34,548 nucleotides of DNA, taken from NCBI GenBank assembly GCA_018970895.1, contig JAGWVM010000022.1, positions 1 through 34,548 of the forward strand. The letters are read 5' to 3'. The stretch comes from Lysobacteraceae bacterium (lineage in GTDB: Bacteria > Pseudomonadota > Gammaproteobacteria > Xanthomonadales > Rhodanobacteraceae). The stretch's first letter is position 1; the number at the start of each line of letters is the position of its first letter. Positions 7,792-15,637 of the stretch are shown here, in pieces. The position numbers and the translations under genes are program-made. The notes below the pieces were generated by a model. That model was not told where the DNA came from, made no database searches, and worked only from the letters and a program-made list of their open reading frames with translations.

Positions 7792-7854
7792 GCGGAAGAA
7801 ACCTCGCTGGGCGTCATGGAGGGGAGGGGCATGGAGTCGCCGTGCAGGGGAGAA

Positions 7855-8316
7855 TCAGACCCCGGGGATCGCATCGAGCACCGCCTGCGCGTGGCCGGGC
7901 ACCTTCACCCCGCGCCACTCCGCGGCCAGCCGGCCATCGGGATCGACCAGGAAGGTGCTGCGCACGACGCCCAGATGCTTCTTGCCGTACAGCGTCTTTT
8001 CGTGGATCACGTCGAAGGCCTGGCACCACGCCTCGTCCGTGTCGGCCAGCAGCGGAAACGGCAGTTGCTGCTTGGTGGCGAAGTTGGCGTGGGAGCGGAC
8101 CGAATCGCGCGATACCCCGATCACCTGCGCGTTTCGTTTCCGGAACTGCGGATAGAGGTCGCGGAACTGCTGGGCTTCGGTGGTGCAGCCGGGCGTGCTG
8201 TCCTTGGGATAGAAATAGATCACCAGCCACTGGCCTTTCAGGCTCGACAGATTCAGCTCGGTGTCGTCGCCCGTGCGTCCTTTCAGGGTGGGGATTTTCT
8301 CGCCGACTTCAGGCAT
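7855..8316 (-). CDS. bcp: Thioredoxin-dependent peroxiredoxin, BCP/PrxQ type
   Basis: The 153-residue protein reduces hydrogen peroxide and organic peroxides. The peroxidatic cysteine is C44 in STPGCTTEA, and the family motif YFYPKDSTPGC is intact. The resolving cysteine that many BCPs have five residues after the first is absent (Q49). The only other cysteine is C98 (DEAWCQAF), which aligns with the non-resolving C99 of E. coli BCP. So it may work as a 1-Cys enzyme. GGAG lies five bases before the ATG. It follows gcvR on the same strand with a 242-base gap in which I see no gene or clear promoter. Confidence 0.95.
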   Translation of the reverse strand: MPEVGEKIPTLKGRTGDDTELNLSSLKGQWLVIYFYPKDSTPGCTTEAQQFRDLYPQFRKRNAQVIGVSRDSVRSHANFATKQQLPFPLLADTDEAWCQAFDVIHEKTLYGKKHLGVVRSTFLVDPDGRLAAEWRGVKVPGHAQAVLDAIPGV

Positions 8317-8558
8317 GGGGTCTCCGGCGGCAGCGCTGGGCTGTCGCGCACTCGTTGGGTGGGGAAAGGGCCGCGAGGCGCGGCAGCAGCGGGAAGCGAA
8401 AGAGGCCGGAGGCGGTCGGGGCGTCGCCGCGGGCGCGGCACTGGTTCCTCGAAGGATGCCCTGGCTGCATGGCTGGCCTCATCAACGTTCCGGGCCAGAG
8501 ACTAGCGCGTCTGGCGGGGAATGAAAGCCCTTGTCAGGCGCGCGCGGCGGAGCGATCC

Positions 8559-9119
8559 TCAGAACTTGACCGGATCCATGATGGCATCCAGGTTCAGGCT
8601 GTCGCACAGCTCCAGGAAATCGTCGCGCAAGGTGGCGATGTGCAGGTCCGACGGGATGCCGATGGTGATCTGTGCCTGGAACATCTCCGCGCCCGTCTGC
8701 ATCGCCTGGTAGCGCATCGAGCTGAGTTGCTCGACGCTGATCCGGTTGCGATGAAAGAACTCCACGATTCGCACCAGGATGCCCGGCCGGTCGGCGCTGA
8801 CCACTTCCACCAGATACGGCAGCAGGCGCGAGTCCGGCTCGCGGGGCTGCGTGCGGTAGTGGACCAGGTGCAGGTCTTCGTCGCGGGCCAGCTTGGCGAG
8901 GGCGTTTTCCAGCTTGGCCAATGCATCCCATGAGCCACTGGCGACCAGCACCAGCGAGCTGTCGCCGCCGATCGTCGAGACCCGGGCGTCGGCCAGATTG
9001 CAGCCGGCGTCCGCGATGCGCTTGGCCAGCGTGAGAAGCGGGCTCTTGCCGGTAGGCGACAGCGTCTGGATCAGCAGCTGGTGGTGGTCGCTGCCGGCGC
9101 GGGGGGAGGTTCGGTTCAA
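8559..9119 (-). CDS. gcvR: GcvR-type regulator with two ACT domains
   Basis: This 186-residue protein has tandem ACT domains (about 13-85 and 95-175) and matches the glycine cleavage system repressor GcvR. In E. coli GcvR binds GcvA and glycine rather than DNA. The first domain begins HQLLIQTLSPTG and the second VEVVSADRPGILVRIVEFF. The likely start is a TTG at 9119; no ATG or GTG gives a fuller protein, and the ribosome site is weak (GCAGG). It is divergent from dapA with 95 bases between the predicted starts, the same arrangement as in E. coli. No gcvA is present in the window, so its partner must be elsewhere. Confidence 0.85.
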   Translation of the reverse strand: MNRTSPRAGSDHHQLLIQTLSPTGKSPLLTLAKRIADAGCNLADARVSTIGGDSSLVLVASGSWDALAKLENALAKLARDEDLHLVHYRTQPREPDSRLLPYLVEVVSADRPGILVRIVEFFHRNRISVEQLSSMRYQAMQTGAEMFQAQITIGIPSDLHIATLRDDFLELCDSLNLDAIMDPVKF

Positions 9120-9182
9120 AGGCGGGCCTGCCTGGCGGGGATCGCGTGCGGAGCTCGGGATTGCCTGCGACGGCCTGCGAGC

Positions 9183-9213
9183 TTACTTGCCCCCTGCGCG
9201 AGCCCGCAAGTAA
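9183..9213. repeat. Perfect inverted repeat ending one base before the dapA ATG
   Basis: TTACTTGC (9183-9190) and GCAAGTAA (9206-9213) are perfect 8-base inverted arms around a 15-base centre. The right arm ends one base before the ATG at 9215. In RNA it would fold over the ribosome-binding region; in DNA it could be an operator between gcvR and dapA. No Shine-Dalgarno precedes the ATG. Confidence 0.5.
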
Positions 9214-9214
9214 C

Positions 9215-10141
9215 ATGCTGAATTCGATTTTTGCTGGAAACCGGGCCTTGGACATCCGCGGCAGCATCTGCGCTCTGGCGACCCCGTTCACCCCCGCCGG
9301 GGCGCTCGATCTCGACGCCTTCGGTCGCCTGCTGGATTACCAGATCGACCGTGGAACGCAGGCCGTGGTCGTCGCCGGGTCGACCGGCGAAGCCCACATG
9401 CTCGAGCACGAAGAGTTCGATGCGCTGCTCTCGCTGGCCGTGCGGCACGTGGGCGGGCGTATCCCGGTCATCGCCGGGACCGGCGAGGCGGGCACCGCCA
9501 AGACGATCGCTCTGACCCGGCGGGCGGCCGCACTGGGCGCGGACGCCGCGCTGGTGGTCACGCCGTATTACGTGCGTCCCACCCAGGAAGGCCTGATGGA
9601 GCATTTCGCCCAGGTCGCCGACCGTGGCGGGCTTCCGGTCATCCTCTACAACGTGCCCGGCCGCACCGGCTGCGACCTGCTGCCGGAGACCACGGCACGG
9701 CTGCGCGAGCATCCGGGCATCATCGGCATCAAGGAAGCGCGCGCCGATGCGCAGCGCATCGCGGCGATGGCGGAACTTGCGCGCGCCGATTTCGTCTATC
9801 TGTCCGGCGATGACGGTACCGCGACCCAGGCCATGCTCGCCGGTGCGGCGGGTACCATCTCGGTGGTGGCCAACCTGGTGCCTGCCCTGTTCGGTGAACT
9901 GTGCGAAGCGGCCACGAGCGGCGATGCAGGCGCGGCGAAGGCCGTGGATGCGCGGTTGGCCCCGCTGGTGGACGCGCTCAATGGCGCGCCCAACCCGATC
10001 GCGGTGAAGTCGGCGCTGCCCTGGCTGGGCCTGGGCAGCGCGATGCCACGGCTTCCCCTGGTCGAGCTGGCCGAGGGTGCGGTACGCGATCAGATTCGCC
10101 AGGCGTTGGCGCGCCTGGTCCCCTTGGCCGTCGCCGCCTGA
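9215..10141 (+). CDS. dapA: 4-hydroxy-tetrahydrodipicolinate synthase
   Basis: DapA condenses pyruvate with aspartate semialdehyde, the first committed step of lysine and diaminopimelate synthesis. With the ATG at 9215 the protein has 308 residues. It shows GSTGE (T57-G58-E59), the catalytic Tyr in ILYNVPGRTG (Y145), R150 and the Schiff-base lysine K173 in IIGIKEA. The start is uncertain. The ATG has no ribosome site and follows an inverted repeat. A TTG at 9248, after GGAAA, would give a protein beginning MDIRGSICALATPF, close to the usual DapA N-terminus. The gene is followed after 36 bases by the bamC-like gene, as in E. coli. Confidence 0.93.
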   Translation: MLNSIFAGNRALDIRGSICALATPFTPAGALDLDAFGRLLDYQIDRGTQAVVVAGSTGEAHMLEHEEFDALLSLAVRHVGGRIPVIAGTGEAGTAKTIALTRRAAALGADAALVVTPYYVRPTQEGLMEHFAQVADRGGLPVILYNVPGRTGCDLLPETTARLREHPGIIGIKEARADAQRIAAMAELARADFVYLSGDDGTATQAMLAGAAGTISVVANLVPALFGELCEAATSGDAGAAKAVDARLAPLVDALNGAPNPIAVKSALPWLGLGSAMPRLPLVELAEGAVRDQIRQALARLVPLAVAA

Positions 10142-10177
10142 TCCGGGCGACACGAACCTCCCACGGAAATCCATTAC

Positions 10178-10762
10178 ATGAAGAAAACCTCGCTTGCTGT
10201 GGCCTTGCCGGCCTTGCTCCTTTCCGGGCTCATGCTCTCGGGCTGCGGCATCTTCCGCTCGCACAAGGCCTGGGATACGGCCAAGCAGGAGTCGCCGCTG
10301 GAGATCCCCCCCGGCATGGACACGCCGTCGGCCAGCGAGGCGCTGGTGATTCCGCCGCCGGGTGCCAATCAGCCGACGGCCAACGGCGCGACGGCGGCCA
10401 CCCAGGGGACGGCTGCGACGATCACCGACGGCTTTATCGTCAGTGATGACGTGGCGACCGCCTACCAGCGCGTTGGCCAGGTGCTCGACGCCGGCGACAT
10501 CGGCCAGGTGACTGCGCGCGATCCGGCCGCCCACAGTTATACGGTGACGGTGATGGCCGGCGCGGAGGGCGCCAGCAAGCGCGGTTTCTTCGGCCGCCTG
10601 TTCCACCGCAACGGCGAGGGCGAGACCTCGCGCGCCACGGCGCAGCAGGTGTCGGTGACCGTGACCGCCAGCGGTCGCCATGGCAGCGAAATCCGCGCGC
10701 AGGGTTCGGCACCGGCCGTGGCAAAGACCATCGATGGCCTGAAGAGCAAGCTCGGCGCCTGA
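10178..10762 (+). CDS. bamC: BamC-like outer-membrane lipoprotein
   Basis: This 194-residue predicted lipoprotein has signal peptide residues 1-22 and lipobox LSGC with lipid-modified C23. BamC is an accessory lipoprotein of the beta-barrel assembly machine. Support comes from its place directly after dapA and from the early IPPGMD / ALVIPP segment, which resembles the BamC N-terminal stretch that contacts BamD. It is much shorter than E. coli BamC (344), with room for only one helix-grip-like domain (about 80-194, ending SAPAVAKTIDGLKSKL). Residues 60-80 are low-complexity and Ala/Thr-rich. It is followed by a strong terminator. The name is moderate; 'lipoprotein downstream of dapA' is certain. 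Confidence 0.72.
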   Translation: MKKTSLAVALPALLLSGLMLSGCGIFRSHKAWDTAKQESPLEIPPGMDTPSASEALVIPPPGANQPTANGATAATQGTAATITDGFIVSDDVATAYQRVGQVLDAGDIGQVTARDPAAHSYTVTVMAGAEGASKRGFFGRLFHRNGEGETSRATAQQVSVTVTASGRHGSEIRAQGSAPAVAKTIDGLKSKLGA

Positions 10763-10780
10763 TCCACCGTGTTGACCACG

Positions 10781-10810
10781 AAAAAGCCGCCCGGGGAGGG
10801 CGGCTTTTTT
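10781..10810. terminator. Bidirectional intrinsic terminator between bamC-like gene and fdxA
   Basis: AAAAAGCCGCC (10781-10791) pairs with GGCGGCTTTTT (10799-10809), with a further C-G closing the 5-base loop. The stem is followed by a U-run in both orientations, so it can end the rightward dapA-bamC transcript and the leftward tRNA/fdxA transcript. Confidence 0.92.
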
Positions 10811-10862
10811 CATGCGGGTGACAGGCGCTGCGCGGGCGGGCGCGAGCGTCCCGGGACTTTGC

Positions 10863-11186
10863 TCAGCGCTCGAGCAGATCCAGCTTGTCCGGCTTGCCTT
10901 CCCAGGCCTTGGCGTCGGCCGGGGGATCCTTGCGTTCGGTGATCACCGGCCAGCTTTTCGCCAGATCGGCGTTCAGCGCGACAAACTGCTCCTGACCGGC
11001 CGGGACGTCGTCTTCGGGGTAGATCGCGTTGATCGGACACTCCGGTTCGCACAGCGTGCAGTCGATGCACTCGTCCGGGTCGATTACGAGGAAGTTCGGG
11101 CCTTCGTGGAAGGCGTCGACCGGGCAGACCTCAACGCAGTCGGTGTACTTGCACTTGATGCAGTTGTCGGTGACGACAAAGGTCAT
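10863..11186 (-). CDS. fdxA: Seven-iron ferredoxin (3Fe-4S / 4Fe-4S)
   Basis: This 107-residue ferredoxin is of the Azotobacter FdI type, a low-potential cytoplasmic electron carrier. Cysteines are at 9, 12, 17, 21 and 40, 43, 46, 50. By analogy with FdI, C9, C17 and C50 hold the 3Fe-4S cluster and C21, C40, C43 and C46 the 4Fe-4S cluster. The C-terminal half (from about residue 60, [15 protein letters not shown]) is the usual extension of this family. The redox partner cannot be deduced. The gene lies 47 bases downstream of tRNA-Glu on the same strand with no terminator between, and ends at a strong terminator. Confidence 0.95.
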   Translation of the reverse strand: MTFVVTDNCIKCKYTDCVEVCPVDAFHEGPNFLVIDPDECIDCTLCEPECPINAIYPEDDVPAGQEQFVALNADLAKSWPVITERKDPPADAKAWEGKPDKLDLLER

Positions 11187-11233
11187 GCGAGGAAGAGTTC
11201 CGCGGCAAGGCAGGCAAGACGGCCTGGCTGGAG

Positions 11234-11309
11234 TGGCGCTCCCTACGAGGTTCGAACTCGTGTTCCCGCCTTGAGAGGGCGGTGTCCTGGGCCACTAGAC
11301 GAAGGGAGC
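11234..11309 (-). tRNA. tRNA-Glu, anticodon CTC
   Basis: The leftward strand gives a full cloverleaf. The acceptor stem is GCTCCCT/AGGGAGC, the anticodon loop CTCTCAA has anticodon CTC (reads GAG) between CCGCC and GGCGG, and the T-arm is ACGAGTTCGAACCTCGT. The CCA end is encoded at 11236-11234. It is 76 bases long with CCA. Confidence 0.96.
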
Positions 11310-11329
11310 GTTCTGACTCAGAGCGCGCT

Positions 11330-11357
11330 AGTATAGCGGGATTGTTTCCGCCGGCAA
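11330..11357 (-). promoter_or_regulatory. Sigma-70 promoter of tRNA-Glu
   Basis: On the leftward strand TTGCCG (11357-11352) and TATACT (11335-11330) are separated by 16 bases, matching the -35 and -10 consensus at 4 and 5 of 6 positions. The bases after the -10 are GC-rich (AGCGCGCTC), typical of stable-RNA promoters under stringent control. Transcription would start about 14 bases before the mature tRNA. Confidence 0.75.
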
Positions 11358-11526
11358 TGCTTTTTTGCGGCATCGGCCGGCTTTCCTCCGCGCCTCCCCA
11401 CGGGCGGTCAGGGGCAGCACGCACCGACGTGCGTGGTATGCCTCCCCGACGGCGTGGGTTAGGCTTCCGCGCTTCACGATCGGCAGGGACTGGTACCGCT
11501 TGAACCAACAGACAGGGATCGACGGC

Positions 11527-12855
11527 ATGCCCGCGCTGCGGATCATCCCGCGCGACCAGCATGTGATTTCCCGCAAGAACATCAGCAAGGCCGCGCTGCG
11601 TGTCCTGTATCGCCTCAACGAGGCCGGCTACGACGCGTATCTGGTGGGTGGCGCCGTTCGCGACCTGCTGCTCGGTGGCAATCCCAAGGACTTCGACGTG
11701 GCCACCAACGCCACGCCCGACGAAGTCAAGAAGCTGTTCCGCAATTGCCGCCTGATCGGTCGCCGCTTCCGGCTGGCCCACGTGGTGTTCGGGCCGGAGA
11801 TCATCGAGGTCGCCACGCTTCGCGGCACCGGCGAGGAAGACGGCGACGGCGATCGCCACATCGTCGACGGGCGCATCGTCCGCGACAACGTGTGGGGCAC
11901 CATCGAGGAGGATGCGGTGCGCCGCGACTTCCGCGTCAACGCCCTCTACTACGACATCGGCGACTTTTCCGTGCGCGACTATGTCGGCGGCATGCAGGAC
12001 GTGCAGGACAAGGTGCTGCGGCTGATCGGCGATCCGGTCACGCGATACCGCGAGGATCCGGTGCGGATGCTGCGCGCCGCGCGCCTGGCGGCAAAGCTCG
12101 GCTTTCGCATCGACGCTGCGGCGGCTGCACCGTTCGAGAGTCTCGGGCCCCTGCTGACCGAAGCGGCACCGGCGCGGCTGTTCGACGAGTCGCTGAAGCT
12201 GTTCCTCGCCGGACATGGTCTGAAGAGTTTCCGCATGCTCGAGCAGTGCGGGTTGCTGAAATTCCTGTTTCCGTCCACGGCGCGGGCCCTGAAGGGCGGC
12301 GACCGCGCGCTGCGCGCGCTGGTCGAGCGCGGCTTGGCCAATACCGATGCGCGGGTGGTCGAGGGCAAGTCGGTGACGCCGGCGTTCCTGTTTGCGGTCT
12401 TGCTCTGGGGCGAAGTGCGCGAGCGCGCCCAGGGCCTGGTCGCCAGCGGGCTGGAGCTTTCCGAGGCGTGGGCGCGGGCGGCGGCCCACGTCGTCGGCGA
12501 GCAGTGCCAGCGCGTCGCGATCCCGCGCCGCTTCACGCTCACGATGGAAGAAATCTGGTCGCTGCAGCCCCGCTTCGAGCAAGTGCAGCGCAAGCGGGTA
12601 CTGCGCCTGCTCGCACAGCCTCGGTTCCGCGCGGCATTCGATTTCCTGCTGCTGCGTGCCGAGGAGTCGCCTGCGATTCGCGAACTGGGCTTGTGGTGGG
12701 ATCATGCCCAACAGTTGCCGGAGGACGTGCTTGCCGCGGCATTGCCGGCCGGGGGCGCTGCGGTCGGACCGGACCCGATGCCTGCCGCTTCCGCCCGGCC
12801 GCCGCGCAAGCGCCGGCGCCGGCGCAAGCCCGGCGGGCACTCCGGGTCGGCATGA
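11527..12855 (+). CDS. pcnB: Poly(A) polymerase I
   Basis: PcnB adds 3' poly(A) tails to RNA and speeds its decay. The 442-residue protein has the nucleotidyltransferase motifs LVGGAVRDLLLG (39-50) and KDFDVATNATP with metal-binding D55 and D57. RRDFRVNALYYD and GDPVTRYREDPVRMLRAARLAAKL follow as in E. coli PcnB, rather than the CCA-adding enzyme. The N-terminal IIPRDQHVISRKNIS matches the PcnB start. The C-terminus is a very basic tail (PPRKRRRRRKPGG), typical of PcnB RNA binding. The ATG at 11527 follows AGGGAT; the frame stays open further upstream but without conservation. The stop overlaps folK by four bases. Confidence 0.94.
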   Translation: MPALRIIPRDQHVISRKNISKAALRVLYRLNEAGYDAYLVGGAVRDLLLGGNPKDFDVATNATPDEVKKLFRNCRLIGRRFRLAHVVFGPEIIEVATLRGTGEEDGDGDRHIVDGRIVRDNVWGTIEEDAVRRDFRVNALYYDIGDFSVRDYVGGMQDVQDKVLRLIGDPVTRYREDPVRMLRAARLAAKLGFRIDAAAAAPFESLGPLLTEAAPARLFDESLKLFLAGHGLKSFRMLEQCGLLKFLFPSTARALKGGDRALRALVERGLANTDARVVEGKSVTPAFLFAVLLWGEVRERAQGLVASGLELSEAWARAAAHVVGEQCQRVAIPRRFTLTMEEIWSLQPRFEQVQRKRVLRLLAQPRFRAAFDFLLLRAEESPAIRELGLWWDHAQQLPEDVLAAALPAGGAAVGPDPMPAASARPPRKRRRRRKPGGHSGSA

Positions 12856-13349
12856 GCCTGTCCCCGGCCGTGGATGCCTACGTGGCGCTCGGCAGCAATC
12901 TGGGGGACAGCCGGGCCACGCTCGAGGCGGCCGTGAGTGCACTGGATGCGCTGCCGGAGTGCCGGCTGGCCGGCGTCTCCCGAACCTACCGCACGCCGCC
13001 CTGGGGACGACTCGACCAGCCGGATTTCCTCAACGCGGTGGTGCGCCTGCGCACCACGCTGCGGCCGCTGGCCCTGCTCGATGCACTGATGGCGATCGAG
13101 CGGCGCTTCGGACGTACACGCAACGGCGAGCGCTGGGGCCCGCGTACGCTCGACCTCGACCTGCTGCACATGGATGGCGAGGTGCTTGCCGATGCGCGCC
13201 TCACGCTGCCCCATCCGCGCGTCGCCGAGCGGGCATTCGTGCTTTGTCCGCTGGCCGACCTGGCTCCGGAACTGGAGTTGCCGGGGCAGGGCCGGGTGTC
13301 CGACCTGCTGCGGCGGATCGACGCTGGCGGGTGCGTGCCAGTCGACTGA
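12852..13349 (+). CDS. folK: 6-hydroxymethyl-7,8-dihydropterin pyrophosphokinase
   Basis: FolK transfers pyrophosphate from ATP to hydroxymethyl-dihydropterin in folate synthesis. The 165-residue protein has LGSNLGD (13-19), YRTPPWG, and the signature RFGRTRNGERWGPRTLDLDLL with magnesium ligands D101 and D103. The length fits E. coli FolK (159). Its ATG overlaps the pcnB stop (ATGA), so it is translationally coupled; the pcnB-folK-pan order is the same as in E. coli. Confidence 0.96.
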   Translation: MSLSPAVDAYVALGSNLGDSRATLEAAVSALDALPECRLAGVSRTYRTPPWGRLDQPDFLNAVVRLRTTLRPLALLDALMAIERRFGRTRNGERWGPRTLDLDLLHMDGEVLADARLTLPHPRVAERAFVLCPLADLAPELELPGQGRVSDLLRRIDAGGCVPVD

Positions 13350-13445
13350 TCGGATGCTGCGCTGCGGCGTCGAGGGTTTATGATGGCCGGCCCGCAGCTC
13401 GCTCCGGTCTCCGGTCCGGACGGCCGCGCCAACAGGAACCGCCCC

Positions 13446-14276
13446 GTGTACGTGCAAAACGCCAGCGTCTCCGACCGCAAGCCGGTGACTGTCCCGTCGC
13501 TGCGAGCGATGAAGGCCGAGGGTCGCCGCATCGTCATGCTGACCGCCTACGACGCCAGCTTTGCCTACCAGCTGGAAGCCGCGGGCGTCGATGTCGCGCT
13601 GGTCGGCGATTCGCTTGGCATGGTGGTGCAGGGGCATGCCAGCACCCTGCCGGTCACACTGGACCAGATGGTCTACCACACGGCCGCGGTGTCCCGCGGG
13701 TTGCGCGCGACGCTGCTGGTAGCCGACCTGCCGTTCATGAGCGATCGCGACACGGCGCATGCGCTCGAGGCCGGCGCGCGACTGGTGGGCGAGGGCAGTG
13801 CCGCGATGGTGAAGATCGAGGGCGGCGCGCCGCACGTGCTGGAGGCGATCGACGCGCTCGCCGCGCGCGCCATCCCGGTGTGCGCGCACCTGGGCCTGAC
13901 GCCGCAGTCGGTGCACAAGTTCGGCGGCTTCCGTATCCAGGGACGCGAGGAAGCGACTGCCGCCCGGGTGCTGGACGAGGCGCGCGCGGTCGAGGCCGCG
14001 GGTGCCGAGTTGCTGGTGCTGGAGGGCATGCCCGTGGCGCTCGCCGAGCGGATCACCGCCACGGTGTCGATCCCCACTATCGGCATCGGCGCCGGCCCGC
14101 ACTGCGATGGCCAGGTGCTGGTGCTGCACGATCTGCTGGGCGTGACGCCGGGCAAGCGGCCGAAGTTCAGCAAGGATTTCCTCAAGGGGCGCGATTCGGT
14201 GGCCGCCGCCATCGCTGCGTACGTGGAGGCGGTGCGCCAGGGCGCGTTTCCCGCTCCCGAACACTGTTTCAACTAA
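13446..14276 (+). CDS. panB: 3-methyl-2-oxobutanoate hydroxymethyltransferase
   Basis: PanB makes ketopantoate from 2-oxoisovalerate and methylene-tetrahydrofolate, the first step of pantothenate synthesis. With the GTG start at 13446 it has 276 residues. Magnesium ligands D55 (VGDSLGM) and D94 (ADLPFM) and catalytic E193 (LVLEGMP) are present, as is [15 protein letters not shown] lies eight bases before the GTG. The in-frame ATGs at 13380 and 13383 are less likely: they have no ribosome site, would add 22 unconserved residues, and sit within a -10-like TATGAT (13379-13384). panC follows after 11 bases. Confidence 0.93.
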   Translation: MYVQNASVSDRKPVTVPSLRAMKAEGRRIVMLTAYDASFAYQLEAAGVDVALVGDSLGMVVQGHASTLPVTLDQMVYHTAAVSRGLRATLLVADLPFMSDRDTAHALEAGARLVGEGSAAMVKIEGGAPHVLEAIDALAARAIPVCAHLGLTPQSVHKFGGFRIQGREEATAARVLDEARAVEAAGAELLVLEGMPVALAERITATVSIPTIGIGAGPHCDGQVLVLHDLLGVTPGKRPKFSKDFLKGRDSVAAAIAAYVEAVRQGAFPAPEHCFN

Positions 14277-14287
14277 GGGTCTTTTCG

Positions 14288-15133
14288 ATGCAGACCGTGC
14301 ATGACGCCGGCGCGTTGCGCGCCGCCATCCGCGGCTGGCGCGCCGCCGGCCAGACCGTGGGCTTCGTGCCCACCATGGGCAATCTCCACGCCGGGCATTT
14401 TTCGCTGGTGCGACTGGCCCGTGCGCGCGCCGATCGCGTGGTCGCCAGCATCTTCGTCAACCCGACCCAGTTCGGGCCGAACGAGGACTTCACTCGTTAT
14501 CCGCGCACCCTGGCGCAGGACCAGGCGGGCCTGGCCGATCATCAGTGCGACCTGCTGTTCGCCCCCGACGTGGCGACCATGTATCCATATGGCCCGGAGC
14601 ACACGGTGCGGCTGAGCGTGCCTCAGATCACCGAGACGCTGGAGGGTGCGCACCGTCCCGGCCATTTCGACGGGGTCGCGACGGTGGTGTGCAAGCTGTT
14701 CAATCTGGTGCAGCCGGATCTGGCGGTGTTCGGACAGAAGGATTTCCAGCAGCTGAAGGTGATCGAGCGGATGGTGCGCGACCTGGGCTTGCCGGTGAAG
14801 GTGATCGCCGCGCCAACCCAGCGTGCCGAGGATGGCCTCGCACTCAGTTCGCGCAATCAGTACCTGGACGAGCCCGAGCGTGCCCTTGCTCCGCGCATCC
14901 ACCAGGTGCTGGTGCAGATGCGCGACATGCTTGCCAAGGGGCACGCGCCCCGCGTGCTCGAACAGGCCGGTGCCGGACAACTGGAGCGCGCCGGATTCAG
15001 GCCGGACTATGTGGCCATTCGTCGCGCCGAGGACCTGGCCGAGCCGGCCGCGAACGAGCGCACGGGGCTGGTGGGACTGGTCGCCGCCCGCCTGGGCAGC
15101 ACCCGGCTGATCGACAACTTGCTGTTCGACTGA
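14288..15133 (+). CDS. panC: Pantothenate synthetase (pantoate-beta-alanine ligase)
   Basis: PanC joins pantoate and beta-alanine with ATP. The 281-residue protein has the HIGH-like motif in PTMGNLHAGHFSL (H34, H37), FVNPTQFGPNEDF, FGQKDFQQL for ATP and pantoate binding, and the KMSKS-like ALSSRN (S187-N190). Its length matches E. coli PanC (283). It lies 11 bases after panB and is probably co-transcribed. panD, which provides the beta-alanine, follows behind its own promoter. Confidence 0.97.
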   Translation: MQTVHDAGALRAAIRGWRAAGQTVGFVPTMGNLHAGHFSLVRLARARADRVVASIFVNPTQFGPNEDFTRYPRTLAQDQAGLADHQCDLLFAPDVATMYPYGPEHTVRLSVPQITETLEGAHRPGHFDGVATVVCKLFNLVQPDLAVFGQKDFQQLKVIERMVRDLGLPVKVIAAPTQRAEDGLALSSRNQYLDEPERALAPRIHQVLVQMRDMLAKGHAPRVLEQAGAGQLERAGFRPDYVAIRRAEDLAEPAANERTGLVGLVAARLGSTRLIDNLLFD

Positions 15134-15167
15134 ATCGCCCCCAGTTGAAGGACTCCGGCGGGTCGTG

Positions 15168-15196
15168 TTGCAGTGCACGTCCGCCGACTCGATAAT
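15168..15196 (+). promoter_or_regulatory. Candidate sigma-70 promoter of panD
   Basis: TTGCAG (15168-15173) and GATAAT (15191-15196) are 17 bases apart, 3 of 6 and 5 of 6 matches to consensus. Transcription would start about 32 bases before the panD ATG, leaving room for the GGGAAG ribosome site. panD could be expressed apart from panBC. Confidence 0.55.
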
Positions 15197-15234
15197 TGAG
15201 GGCTGCGCAGGCCGTACCTGCGGGAAGTGATGCC

Positions 15235-15621
15235 ATGCACCTGAACATGCTCAAGGCCAAGATCCACCGCGCGACGGTGACCCACGCCGAGCTCCATTAC
15301 GAAGGTTCGATCGCGATCGACAGCGTGCTGCTCGAAGCGTCGGGCATCCGCGAGTACGAGCAGATCCACGCCTGGAACATCAACAACGGCAAGCGCTTCG
15401 TCACCTATGCGCTGAAGGCCGAGGCCGGCTCGGGCATCATTTCGGTGAACGGCAGCGCGGCCCACCGTGCGCAGCCGGGCGACCTGATCATCATCGCCGC
15501 GTTCAGCCAGATGTCCGAGGCCGAGGCCGAGGCCCACCAGCCGATGCTGGTGTACGTGGACGCGAAGAACGCCATCTCGCACACCAACCGCTCGATCCCC
15601 ACCCAGATGGCCGCCGCCTGA
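15235..15621 (+). CDS. panD: Aspartate 1-decarboxylase
   Basis: PanD decarboxylates aspartate to beta-alanine for pantothenate. It is made as a proenzyme that cleaves itself between G24 and S25 to form the pyruvoyl cofactor; that site (HYEGSIAID) is exactly placed. K9, the NGKRF segment with R54, and Y58 are conserved. The length of 128 matches E. coli PanD (126). In enterobacteria the maturation factor PanZ is needed; none is visible here. The gene ends 16 bases from the stop of the convergent DUF4440-like gene. Confidence 0.97.
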   Translation: MHLNMLKAKIHRATVTHAELHYEGSIAIDSVLLEASGIREYEQIHAWNINNGKRFVTYALKAEAGSGIISVNGSAAHRAQPGDLIIIAAFSQMSEAEAEAHQPMLVYVDAKNAISHTNRSIPTQMAAA

Positions 15622-15637
15622 GGCAACGGCCCGCGGC

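Noticed and set aside
9120..9214. Lysine riboswitch upstream of dapA
   Set aside because: The region is only 95 bases, too short for a lysine riboswitch and with none of its conserved blocks; it contains one simple inverted repeat.
12392..15133. Very long open frame on the forward strand across pcnB, folK, panB and panC
   Set aside because: Only its end, from 14288, is a gene (panC). The rest lies out of frame with pcnB, folK and panB and has no recognisable domain.
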